Assembly: GCA_017626845.1 (NCBI GenBank)
Contig: JAGAHX010000013.1
Coordinates: forward strand, 1 to 43,628
Reading direction: 5' to 3'
Length of the DNA stretch: 43,628 bases
DNA from: Bacillota bacterium
Lineage (GTDB): Bacteria; Bacillota; Clostridia; Peptostreptococcales; Anaerovoracaceae
Made by a program: the position numbers and the translations under genes
Part shown: one piece after another, positions 29,980 through 37,949 of the stretch
Layout: the number at the start of each line of letters is the position of its first letter
Position numbering within the stretch: the stretch's first letter is position 1
The notes under the pieces: generated by a model
What the model was told of the DNA's origin: nothing
Database searches by the model: none
What the model saw: only the letters and a program-made list of their open reading frames with translations

Positions 29980-32229
29980 TCAGTTTGTCAGTGTAAATGA
30001 TGCAGACCCAATAGACTCTCCTGCGATATACAACGTTACAGTGACCTTTCCCGTCGTTCCGTAAGCAGGAGTTTCATACCAGCCATTTACCCAGGGTGTA
30101 TCTCCATCATATGTTTTATATTGAAATTTACCCGAATTAATAGATCCATCTGGCCAAAAGGTTTTCCAAGTCAAATCTGCAGAACCATTTGGCGGACCTC
30201 CTTCTATTTTAAAATGTACGTACCAAGTATTGTACTTGCTGATAGTTGTTTTATTTGTAGTAATATCTGATTCGCTCGTATTTATAGCAATAAATATTGC
30301 TTTCCAAGCATATAGCTCATTATAAATCGCCTGTGCCCCGGAATATCTTGCTGAAGTTAGGTCCTTCAAGTAATTGTACGTAGTAGTATCCGTGTCATTT
30401 TTATGATCCACAACATAACCATACTTTGCCTGTAATACTTTAGCGGCAGTATCCTTATAATCCTTACAGTTTGCAAATGAGCTGATTGCCCCTACATAAT
30501 CCTTTTGTAACAATTGCTGGCAAGCCCTGTTATAATATGCATCTTGTAACCGAATCTCTGTATCTTTATAACCATTTCCACATTTTTTGAAGTATGTGAT
30601 AGCATCAGCATACTGCCGTTCTTCCGCGCGTTCGCATGCGTATAAATACGATGTCGAAATATATTTGTCTTTTGCGTCGCTGTAATCTTTTGCCGAATTA
30701 TACTCATCAACAGCAATTTTTAAATCCCCGGTTAGAACACTATAATCACCTCTCATATAATGCGTTGTAAGAAGCTGCTTCGCTGCATCTGCATATTTGT
30801 ATTTTGAAAGGAGCGTAAAATTGTCGAAAGCAATTCGATACTGATTATTATCTCTGGCGTTGATTGCTTCTTGATAAATTTGCGTTTCAAGCGATAAAAG
30901 ACGGTCTTTTGAATCAGAATAAGAAGATAACTCCCGGAATGAACTCAACGCCAGCGCATATTCCTGATTCTCAACATAATGTTCTGCTCTTTTATATTTT
31001 GCCTCCAGTATGCGTTCTGAAGAATCTTTATAATCGCCTAAATTCTGAAATGTTTGAATGGCATCGGCATAGGATCCATCATTCAAAAGGTTTTCGGCCA
31101 TTTTGTAAGCCCTATAATTATCATAAATTGGCTTTATCATCCCAGGCCATAGTGCAATTATGATTCCAATAATACATACTATCGGAATTGTAATTTTTAA
31201 TGTCTTTATTATCTGTTTCCTGGAATTAGCTTTTCTTTGAGCCTTTTCCTCCTCAATTTTTTTTCTTGCCGCTTCTGCCTCGGCAATAACGTTTCTCTCA
31301 GCTTCTGCTTTTTCGAACTCTGCCTGAATTCGTTCTTCTTTCTTCTCAGTTAATACGGCGACATTAAATAATGAAAGAATCTCACCTTGACTTCTATGAC
31401 ATTGATAACATCTTTCATTATTCGCATCATTTACAGCACCACATGTGCAAACGAAAAGGCCATCTGTTATTTGTGGGGCAACTTCACTGCTCTCTCCAAA
31501 TTCTATGTGCCACTGTTTTGTAAGTTCGTCATCTTGAAAATGTTCCGAGATAGCTGATGTATCAGGAAATTTACTCCATTCACATGGAACGGATGTCCAA
31601 GATAAACCATCGGCAAATACTAATTCAATCACGGATACAGAAAATCTGCGGGTCACAGGATCCGGAAGATAGACTGGAATCTTTGCACCAAAAGTCTCTC
31701 CGGCTCCGGCATTCAAATCAAGATATGAGAACTTATTAACACCCTGCAATTCTGTTCCGTTTAACTCAAACGTTTTAACCGCAATTTTGCAGGATATAAC
31801 TGGCTTCTCTGAGATGTTCCTCAGACGAATCTGAGCAAGAACATTGCCGCTCTGATTATCTTTGAGAAGCGCTGCCGCATCAACGATCACGGGGCAGCCA
31901 GACAGATAATAAGACGACGGCAAGCGATAAAGTTCCTGAAACCTTGTCCCTGACGAAGAAACTGATGCAACAGTAGGGTAAGAGACAACTGATTGACTGC
32001 TTCTAATCTCTGTGGAAGGAGCAGATTGCACATAAGATACTGGTTGAATTGCGCGGTCTCTCGTCGCTTTCATTTTATCTTCAATAAAGTTGACATGTAT
32101 GATTGCCACTATAAAAAGCATCCATCCATAGAACCACCAGAGGCTAAAACTATGTCCTTTGTTTTTAGCAATGTTAGCAGGAATTAAACCAAGAAGTGCT
32201 GCGATTCCCAGAACAAGAACGATATCCAT
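29980..32229 (-). CDS. Large membrane protein: TM hairpin, beta domain, zinc ribbon, coiled coil, TM and TPR-like repeats
   Basis: A 749-residue protein. Two N-terminal TM helices (about 2–20, 29–48, with SLWWFYGWMLFIVAIIH); a beta-sandwich-like domain (about 110–220); a zinc ribbon with Cys261, Cys263, Cys274 and Cys277; a charged coiled coil (about 294–338); a third TM (about 342–360); about six TPR-like units of roughly 37 residues (about 378–620) with the pattern Y-A-x-A-x-x-x-F-x-x-L-x-x-Y-x-D-S; and a C-terminal beta domain (about 655–749; PPNGSADLTWKTFWPDG). GGAGG lies before ATG. The design suggests a cytoplasm-to-surface scaffold or sensor. No catalytic motif is visible, and the family is not known to me. 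Confidence 0.75.
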   Translation of the reverse strand: MDIVLVLGIAALLGLIPANIAKNKGHSFSLWWFYGWMLFIVAIIHVNFIEDKMKATRDRAIQPVSYVQSAPSTEIRSSQSVVSYPTVASVSSSGTRFQELYRLPSSYYLSGCPVIVDAAALLKDNQSGNVLAQIRLRNISEKPVISCKIAVKTFELNGTELQGVNKFSYLDLNAGAGETFGAKIPVYLPDPVTRRFSVSVIELVFADGLSWTSVPCEWSKFPDTSAISEHFQDDELTKQWHIEFGESSEVAPQITDGLFVCTCGAVNDANNERCYQCHRSQGEILSLFNVAVLTEKKEERIQAEFEKAEAERNVIAEAEAARKKIEEEKAQRKANSRKQIIKTLKITIPIVCIIGIIIALWPGMIKPIYDNYRAYKMAENLLNDGSYADAIQTFQNLGDYKDSSERILEAKYKRAEHYVENQEYALALSSFRELSSYSDSKDRLLSLETQIYQEAINARDNNQYRIAFDNFTLLSKYKYADAAKQLLTTHYMRGDYSVLTGDLKIAVDEYNSAKDYSDAKDKYISTSYLYACERAEERQYADAITYFKKCGNGYKDTEIRLQDAYYNRACQQLLQKDYVGAISSFANCKDYKDTAAKVLQAKYGYVVDHKNDTDTTTYNYLKDLTSARYSGAQAIYNELYAWKAIFIAINTSESDITTNKTTISKYNTWYVHFKIEGGPPNGSADLTWKTFWPDGSINSGKFQYKTYDGDTPWVNGWYETPAYGTTGKVTVTLYIAGESIGSASFTLTN

Positions 32230-32244
32230 GAGATCCTCCTATAC

Positions 32245-32718
32245 CTATAGATCCGGCAGTTCATCCGTTATTCCTTGTGCTTTATCCTTATCTAATGCAT
32301 TGAGTTCAGGTTGCAGGGGAGCTTCCTTTTGGGGCATGAAGGTTTTTAACTCATCATTGAGATCAGGGAGTTCTTCATCAATAGGTGCCTTAACAGTGTC
32401 TCCAGTCGCGCTCTTAGTTTTGTTTGAAAAAGAGGGCGTTAGACCTGGTAAACAATCAACCAGTTTAAATCCAAATGATCCGATCATAGCTAGTCCAGCG
32501 ACTACAAGCACATGGGAAACCCCATCTATAACGTAGATGATGTTGTTCCCTGCATTCCTGGTTGCATCGTAAATTTCCGTATAGAAATCAGCACCGAATT
32601 TTGCATACGAGGAATATGCACCATGGTCAGATAACGAATATCCCCAATATACCGACATAATGCCTGCAAGAACACCCAAACAGCATGCAATTACTTTAAA
32701 TACATTATCTTTTCTCAT
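32245..32718 (-). CDS. Small two-TM membrane protein with acidic repeat tail
   Basis: A 157-residue protein with two probable TM segments (about 8–27 VIACCLGVLAGIMSVYWGYS, and about 62–85 IIYVIDGVSHVLVVAGLAMIGSFGF) separated by about 35 extracytoplasmic residues. The cytoplasmic C-terminal tail is polar and holds the motif DELPDL near residues 114–120 and again at the very end, suggesting a short linear docking motif. Function unknown. It lies between the lipoprotein gene (29 bp upstream) and the large TPR-like gene (15 bp downstream), so it is very likely cotranscribed and may form a membrane complex with them. The Shine-Dalgarno is AAGGGA. Confidence 0.7.
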   Translation of the reverse strand: MRKDNVFKVIACCLGVLAGIMSVYWGYSLSDHGAYSSYAKFGADFYTEIYDATRNAGNNIIYVIDGVSHVLVVAGLAMIGSFGFKLVDCLPGLTPSFSNKTKSATGDTVKAPIDEELPDLNDELKTFMPQKEAPLQPELNALDKDKAQGITDELPDL

Positions 32719-32747
32719 TATTTTCCCTTTCTTTTCGTCTCTATCTA

Positions 32748-33254
32748 TTACTGCAATTTAACGAGAGGGTCATCTCCCAGAAAGAGTGTGACAGACCCCT
32801 CTTCAATGGTAATATCCCAATTAGCGGAATCTCCATCGTCGTACTTGACGTAAATTTTATCGCCTCCAGTAAACCACCAAGTACCCGTATTAATAGGAGT
32901 ATCCAAATAGCTACCCTCGTATATCAGATAAATAGCTATGTCAGGCTGCCACATATCTCCGACAAACCATTCTGCGGGCCCTTCCTCAAGCACTACTGCC
33001 ATTCCTGAGCCACCGTTTGCCACATCAACTGTCGACCAGATTCCAGCAAGCAAATGCTGAACACACGAAAACCTATAATTGCTGCTTTCCTCGTAATCAT
33101 CCAGTTCCTCAAATAGTTTAAGAGCTTCTTCCAGGGATCCCTTTTCATAGAGGTATACAGCTTCCTCATACTTTTCTTGTTCTCCATTGCTGCATCCTAC
33201 AGAAAAAGTAAACACTAAAAAAATAATCAGAAGCAATGCTATCGCTTTTCTCAT
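32748..33254 (-). CDS. Lipoprotein with a TPR-like unit, first gene of the island cassette
   Basis: A 168-residue lipoprotein. The signal (MRKAIALLLIIFLVFTFSVGC) ends in the lipobox SVGC with the lipidated Cys at residue 21. Next comes a single TPR-like unit (YEEAVYLYEKGSLEEALKLFEELDDYEES) closely similar to the repeats of the 749-residue protein in the same operon, followed by a beta-rich C-terminal domain (LLAGIWSTVD … TGTWWFTGGDKIYVKYDDGD), lipocalin-like in style. ATG 33252–33254 is used because GGAGG is 9 nt upstream; the TTG two codons earlier would be only 3 nt from it. It is transcribed away from the XRE regulator. Confidence 0.75.
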   Translation of the reverse strand: MRKAIALLLIIFLVFTFSVGCSNGEQEKYEEAVYLYEKGSLEEALKLFEELDDYEESSNYRFSCVQHLLAGIWSTVDVANGGSGMAVVLEEGPAEWFVGDMWQPDIAIYLIYEGSYLDTPINTGTWWFTGGDKIYVKYDDGDSANWDITIEEGSVTLFLGDDPLVKLQ

Positions 33255-33312
33255 CTTCAAATACCTCCACAGTTTTCTTGTTCGTTATCAGAACAATGCT
33301 TCTGCTTTAAGT

Positions 33313-33364
33313 TTAGACAATTTTTATCTAAAAAGCAATAGACAGAAACTGTCTACCATACAAT
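33313..33364. promoter_or_regulatory. Divergent promoter/operator region of the island cassette
   Basis: The 125-bp gap between the lipoprotein and XRE genes holds a palindrome TAGACAG-AAA-CTGTCTA (33339–33355) and a further TTTAGACA half-site at 33313–33320. For the minus strand TTGCTT and TAAACT occur with 17-nt spacing; for the plus strand TACAAT (33359–33364) is a candidate -10. The TAGACA sites probably bind the XRE protein. Confidence 0.55.
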
Positions 33365-33379
33365 AAAGCAGAGGGCTCT

Positions 33380-33604
33380 ATGGAACTGACGTTTGGGGAA
33401 AAAGTTAAGAATTTAAGGGAAGATGCCGACATGACCCAGACACAGTTGGGTATAGCGATTCATGCAACACAGCGTAAAGTCTCCTATATCGAACGAGGGA
33501 TCAGTGAACCGACATTAGATGATATCGTGGCAATCTGCAAAGTATTCCACGTGTCTGCAGATTATATGCTCGGATTATCAAATTCCAGAATGAGCTTAAA
33601 ATAG
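33380..33604 (+). CDS. XRE-family transcriptional regulator, compact
   Basis: A 74-residue protein that is essentially one Cro/C1-type helix-turn-helix: GEKVKNLREDADMTQTQLGIAIHATQRKVSYIERGISEPTLDDIVAICKVFHVSADYMLG. The TQTQLGIAIHATQRKVSYIERG core is typical. AGAGGG lies 5 nt before ATG. It is transcribed divergently from the four-gene cassette and faces a palindromic TAGACA operator, so it most likely represses that cassette and itself, like phage or toxin-antitoxin regulators. It has no effector domain. Confidence 0.88.
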   Translation: MELTFGEKVKNLREDADMTQTQLGIAIHATQRKVSYIERGISEPTLDDIVAICKVFHVSADYMLGLSNSRMSLK

Positions 33605-33647
33605 TTACAAACGAAAGCCCTATGCCATTTTTTAAATAATAAATTAG

Positions 33648-33668
33648 TGTCTTAGAAATCCTAAGACA
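33648..33668 (+). terminator. First hairpin after the XRE gene
   Basis: TGTCTTAG (33648–33655) pairs perfectly with CTAAGACA (33661–33668) across a 5-nt loop, followed by TTTTGC. AT-rich terminator candidate 44 bp after the stop. Confidence 0.55.
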
Positions 33669-33684
33669 TTTTGCATGTCAAAGA

Positions 33685-33724
33685 AAAACTGACTTAGATT
33701 TGCGCACATTTCTAAGTCAGTTTT
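33685..33724. terminator. Strong bidirectional hairpin
   Basis: A perfect 14-bp inverted repeat (33685–33698 with 33711–33724, AAAACTGACTTAGA) with a 12-nt loop and T/A runs at both ends. It can terminate transcription from either direction and stands at the AT-rich island's edge. Confidence 0.75.
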
Positions 33725-33853
33725 GTTTATGTGGCTAAATTGCCATAGTTTTTCTAAGTCTTTTTGTTACGTTTAGGCATTTTGGCATAACCCGGGCCCC
33801 ACAGGGGCTTCTGCAGGCTGCGGGACCGGATCTGTGCTCACTGTGAAGGAATC

Positions 33854-34093
33854 GTGCTTCGGCAAGCTCAGCACACGTCTGTGTTTCCGATTTCTGAGCG
33901 GAATCCGTTTCGGGCGCGCCTGCCTCGGCGAGCCGTTGCTTGAGGCCGCGTTTCCCATAGAGGAAACCGGCCGAGGTCGGCTCGCGGTCCCGAAACGGCA
34001 CGCGAAAGAAATCGATGAAACACCAGATTCCTGAGCGTGCGCCGGAGACGGCCTCGCAGCCGGTCTCAAAATGCCCTTCGACAGGCTCAGGGC
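33854..34093. repeat. GC-rich structured intergenic element flanked by two covarying REP-like hairpins
   Basis: Two 21-nt hairpins, 33854–33874 and 34073–34093, share the loop/core TCGRCARGCTC, while their 5-bp stems differ in a compensated way (GTGCT/AGCAC and GCCCT/AGGGC). Between them lies a nested stem-loop (33905–33998): outer CCGTTTCGGG/CCCGAAACGG, middle GCGAGCCG/CGGCTCGC, inner GGCCG-c-GTTTCC/GGAAACCGGCC. I see no supportable gene in 33605–34101. The core resembles widely dispersed CTTCGACAAGCTCAG repeats, from memory. Confidence 0.65.
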
Positions 34094-34101
34094 CCGTCCG
34101 C

Positions 34102-36069
34102 CTACGCCTCCGCGATCTGGTTCCCGGTATACAGCTGGTAATACCGGCCCTTCTGGGCCATCAGCTCGTCGTGGTCACCGCGCTCGATAATGCGGCCGTG
34201 CTCCATGACCATGATGGCGTTGGAGTTCTGAATGGTGGACAGCCGGTGGGCGATGACGAACACCGTGCGGCCTTCCATCAGCTGGTCCATGCCCTTCTGG
34301 ATGAGGCTCTCGGTACGGGTGTCGACGCTGCTGGTCGCTTCGTCCAGGATCATGACCGGGGGATCCGCCACCGCGCAGCGGGCGATGGACAGGAGCTGGC
34401 ACTGCCCCTGCGAAAGCTGGCTTCCCGTGCCGGAAATGACGGTCTGATACCCTTCCGGCAGACGGGAGATGAAGTAGTCCGCGTTGGCCAGTTTCGCCGC
34501 CGCGTAGACTTCTTCGTCCGTGGCGTCCGGCCGTCCGTAGCGGATGTTCTCCATGATGGTGCCCGTGAACAGGTTCGTCTCCTGCAGCACCATGCCAAGG
34601 GATCTGCGCAGATCGTCCTTCTTAATATGGTTGATATTGATGCCGTCGTAGCGGATCTTGCCGTCTTCGATGTCGTAGAAGCGGTTGATGAGGTTCGTGA
34701 TGGTGGTCTTGCCCGCGCCGGTGGAGCCGACGAACGCGATCTTCTGACCGGGCTTTGCGAACAGGGAGATGTCGTGTAGGACGGTCTTGCCTTCCACGTA
34801 GCCGAAGTCCACGCCGCTCATGCGCACGTCGCCCGCCAGCTTTACGTAGCGGGGCTTACCGTCCGCCGTTTCCGATGGCAGCTTCCAGGCCCAGTGTTCC
34901 GTACGTTCTTCCGTCTCTTCCATCGAGCCGTCCTCCGCGATGCGGACATTCACCAGGGTCACCTTGCCCTCGTCCACCTCCGGCTTCTCGTCCATCAGAT
35001 CGAACACCCGCTGCGCGCCTGCCAGCGCCATGACGACGGAGTTGATCTGCTGGGAGATCATGGAGACGGGCCGCGCGAAGTTCTTGGAGAGCGTCAGGAA
35101 CGCCGCCAGATCGCCCAGGGTGAGCCCGGAGTTGCCCCGGATGGCGATGGCGCCGCCTGCGATGGCGATCACCACGTACTGCAGGTTGCCGATGTTGTTC
35201 ATGATCGGGCCCAGAATATTGGAATAGCTGTTGGCCCGGGTGGTCTGCACCCGCAGGTCCTCGTTCTTGACGTCGAATCCCGCCTTCGCCTCGTCCTCGT
35301 GGCAGAAGACCTTCACGACCTTCTGGCCGTTGATCATCTCTTCGATGTAGGCGTTCATGCTGCCCAGAGACTTCGAACGGGTCGAGAAATATTTGGCCGA
35401 CTGGCCGCCCACCGTCATCGTGATCAGATACATCACGATGATCACCAGGATCTCCACGCCCGTCAGGGCCAAACTCAGCCGCACCATGGCGACGAACACG
35501 AAGGCCACCGTCAGGATGGACGAGAATACCTGGGGGATCGTCTGGGACAGCATCTGGCGCATGGAGTCGGTGTCGTTGGTGAACCGGCTCATCGTATCGC
35601 CGTAGGGGTGGGTGTCGAAATATTTGATGGGCAGTTCCTGCATCCGGGAGAACAGTTCCCCGCGCACGGAGAACAGCACGCCGTGGGAGACCCGCACCAT
35701 CAGCTGGCTGTAGGCCAGGATGCACAGGACGCCCGCCAGATACAGCGCACCCATCATCAGGATGGCGTGCAGCAGCCCGGAGAAATCCCGGGAGCCGGCT
35801 TCTTCCATGGGTTTGATGAAATCGTCGATGACCACGCCCAGGAACAGCGAGGCGCGGGTGCTGATGTAGGCGTCTGCGCCGATGCAGAGCAGGGCGAGAA
35901 CGAACGGCAGGGTGTGACCCTTCCCAATGTACGAAAGCAGCCGCTTCGCCGTCTTGCCGCTCCCTTTCTGGATACGGATGCGGCCGGCCGTGGCGCCGCC
36001 GCGGTTATTGCCGGGGCCTCTGCCGCCTGCGGGACGTGCGTTCTGAGCTTCTCTGTTATCTTGGCTCAT
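34102..36069 (-). CDS. ABC exporter half-transporter (catalytic-site subunit)
   Basis: A 655-residue half-transporter with six TM helices (about 50–345) and a C-terminal ATPase. Walker A GSTGAGKTT, signature LSQGQ (variant of LSGGQ), Walker B VMILDEATSSVD with the catalytic Glu intact, and the switch His in IAHRLSTIQ. The N-terminal about 40 residues are Gly/Arg-rich and polar. An inserted about 40-residue acidic segment (EDGSMEETEERTEHWAWKLPSE) lies before the ATPase. ATG 36067–36069 has GGGAGG 8 nt upstream. It overlaps the partner gene by 14 bp and forms a heterodimeric drug or lipid exporter with it. Confidence 0.9.
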   Translation of the reverse strand: MSQDNREAQNARPAGGRGPGNNRGGATAGRIRIQKGSGKTAKRLLSYIGKGHTLPFVLALLCIGADAYISTRASLFLGVVIDDFIKPMEEAGSRDFSGLLHAILMMGALYLAGVLCILAYSQLMVRVSHGVLFSVRGELFSRMQELPIKYFDTHPYGDTMSRFTNDTDSMRQMLSQTIPQVFSSILTVAFVFVAMVRLSLALTGVEILVIIVMYLITMTVGGQSAKYFSTRSKSLGSMNAYIEEMINGQKVVKVFCHEDEAKAGFDVKNEDLRVQTTRANSYSNILGPIMNNIGNLQYVVIAIAGGAIAIRGNSGLTLGDLAAFLTLSKNFARPVSMISQQINSVVMALAGAQRVFDLMDEKPEVDEGKVTLVNVRIAEDGSMEETEERTEHWAWKLPSETADGKPRYVKLAGDVRMSGVDFGYVEGKTVLHDISLFAKPGQKIAFVGSTGAGKTTITNLINRFYDIEDGKIRYDGININHIKKDDLRRSLGMVLQETNLFTGTIMENIRYGRPDATDEEVYAAAKLANADYFISRLPEGYQTVISGTGSQLSQGQCQLLSIARCAVADPPVMILDEATSSVDTRTESLIQKGMDQLMEGRTVFVIAHRLSTIQNSNAIMVMEHGRIIERGDHDELMAQKGRYYQLYTGNQIAEA

Positions 36070-37789
36070 CGAAGTCACCTCCCTTGTTCTGCGATTCGTA
36101 AACTTCCTGGTAAATGGCGTTGTTTGCCATGAGTTCTTCGTGGGTGCCGATGCCGGAGACCTTGCCGTCGTCCAGTACGATAATGCGGTCCGCGTCCTTT
36201 ACGGAGCTGATGCGCTGGGCGATGATGAAGACCGTCGTATCGGGGATATCCGAGGCGAATCCCGCCCGGATGAGGCTTTCGGTATGGGTGTCCACCGCGC
36301 TGGTGGAGTCGTCCAGGATGAGGATCTTCGGCTTTGCGATGAGGGCCCGCGCAATGCACAGTCTCTGCCGCTGACCCCCGGAAACGTTGGCGCCGCCCTG
36401 CTCGATGTAGGTGTCGTAGCCGTCCGGGAAGCCGTTGATGAACTCTTCCGCCTGGGCCAGAACGCAGGCTCTGCGGATCTCTTCGTCCGTAGCGTCCGCC
36501 TTGCCCCAGCGCAGATTCTCCTTGATGGTGCCCGCAAACAGCACGTTCTTCTGCAGCACCATGGCGACGCTGCTGCGCAGGGCTTCCAGATCGTAATCCC
36601 GTACGTCCACGCCGCCAACCTTTACGCTGCCCTTGCGGACGTCGTAAAGCCGGGGGATAAGCTGCACCATGCTGGATTTGCCGGAACCAGTGCCGCCGAT
36701 GATGCCGATGGTCTCGCCGGGCGCCGCTTCGAAGGAGATATCTTTCAATATATGTTTGTTGCTGCCGTAGCCGAAGGAGACGTTGGTGAACCGGACAGAA
36801 CCGTCCCCGACCGTGCAGACCGGGTCTTCCGGAGAGACGATGTCGGGCTGTTCGTCCAGCACGGCGCAGATGCGCTCCGCCGCGGCCTTGGCGATCGTCA
36901 GCATCATGACGATCATGGACAGCATCATCAGGCTCATGAGGATCTGCTGCACGTAGGTCATGACGGACATCAGCTGGCCGGTGGTCATGGTCTTGGAGAC
37001 CACCATCTTCGCGCCGATCCAGGAGATGAGCAGCATGCAGACGTACATGCTGGTCTGCATCAGGGGGCCGTTGAACGCGATGATGCGCTCACCCCGCACG
37101 AAATTGCGGTACAGTTCGCCGGAGACGTTCTGGAACTTTTCCTTTTCCTCTTCCTCCCGGACAAACGCCTTGACGACGCGGATGCCGCGCAGGTTTTCCT
37201 GCACGACGGCGTTCAGGCGGTCGTAGATACCGAACACCTTCTCCATGATGGGGAATGCGTGGGTCATGATATAGGCGATGCCGAAGCCAAGAACGGGCAG
37301 CACCGCCAGGAAGACCAGGGACAGCCGGGAGCTCTGCCGGAAGGCCATCACCAAGGCAAACACCAGCGTGCAGGGCGAGCGGAACGCCATGCGGGTGAGC
37401 ATCATGAAGGCCTGCTGCACGTTCGTAACGTCCGTGGTCATGCGGGTGACGAGACCGGCCGTGCTGAACTTGTCGATGTTGGAGAACGAGAACTCCTGGA
37501 TGTGGTGGTACATGTCGTGCTGCAGGTTGCTGGCGAAGCCGGCAGAAGCCCGGGACGAGAAGAGTCCGCCCAGGATGCCGAAGGTCAGCGACAGCAGCGC
37601 GTAGATCACGAGTTTCAGGCCGACGGTGCGGATGTAGTCCATATCGCCTACCTCGATACCGTAGTCCACCAGGTCTGCCATATGATAGGGGATGAGCACT
37701 TCCATGACCACCTCCAACACCATGCAGATCGGGGTTAGGATGGTCAGCAGTTTATATTGCCGGATGCATCCTGCCAGTTTTTTTATCAT
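36056..37789 (-). CDS. ABC exporter half-transporter (degenerate-site subunit)
   Basis: A 577-residue half-transporter: six TM helices (about 15–320) then an ATPase with Walker A GGTGSGKSS, Q-loop LQKNVLF, signature VSGGQRQRL and Walker B ILILDDSTSAVD. The residue after the Walker B Asp is Asp instead of the catalytic Glu, the usual mark of the non-hydrolysing site in heterodimeric exporters such as BmrC/D and TM287/288. The substrate is unknown; these pairs commonly export drugs, lipids or peptides. It is transcribed divergently from the ModA-like lipoprotein gene. Confidence 0.9.
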   Translation of the reverse strand: MIKKLAGCIRQYKLLTILTPICMVLEVVMEVLIPYHMADLVDYGIEVGDMDYIRTVGLKLVIYALLSLTFGILGGLFSSRASAGFASNLQHDMYHHIQEFSFSNIDKFSTAGLVTRMTTDVTNVQQAFMMLTRMAFRSPCTLVFALVMAFRQSSRLSLVFLAVLPVLGFGIAYIMTHAFPIMEKVFGIYDRLNAVVQENLRGIRVVKAFVREEEEKEKFQNVSGELYRNFVRGERIIAFNGPLMQTSMYVCMLLISWIGAKMVVSKTMTTGQLMSVMTYVQQILMSLMMLSMIVMMLTIAKAAAERICAVLDEQPDIVSPEDPVCTVGDGSVRFTNVSFGYGSNKHILKDISFEAAPGETIGIIGGTGSGKSSMVQLIPRLYDVRKGSVKVGGVDVRDYDLEALRSSVAMVLQKNVLFAGTIKENLRWGKADATDEEIRRACVLAQAEEFINGFPDGYDTYIEQGGANVSGGQRQRLCIARALIAKPKILILDDSTSAVDTHTESLIRAGFASDIPDTTVFIIAQRISSVKDADRIIVLDDGKVSGIGTHEELMANNAIYQEVYESQNKGGDFDEPR

Positions 37790-37949
37790 AGGACTTGAAT
37801 CCCTTTCCGATTTTATGGTATAAATTAGGTTGTACGTTTACGTGAAAGTTACTGAAACATTTTACAGCGCTTCGTTTTTTTACACAAGAAAAACTGCGTC
37901 TCTTTCACGAAATATACATATTAAATGAATTTACCGGAGGTTTCCATAT

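Noticed and set aside
28300-33770. Direct repeats flanking the AT-rich island as att sites
   Set aside because: By eye no matching sequence of useful length is found at both edges; a computed search against an empty site would be needed.
33735-34001. Minus-strand 88-codon open frame
   Set aside because: It lies across the nested stem-loop and repeat hairpin, has no ribosome binding site and an Arg/Ala/Pro-rich translation typical of non-coding GC-rich DNA.
36140-37738. Plus-strand open frame of 532 codons
   Set aside because: Antisense to the ABC exporter half; its translation is dominated by His, Asp and Val as expected from a reversed GC-rich gene.
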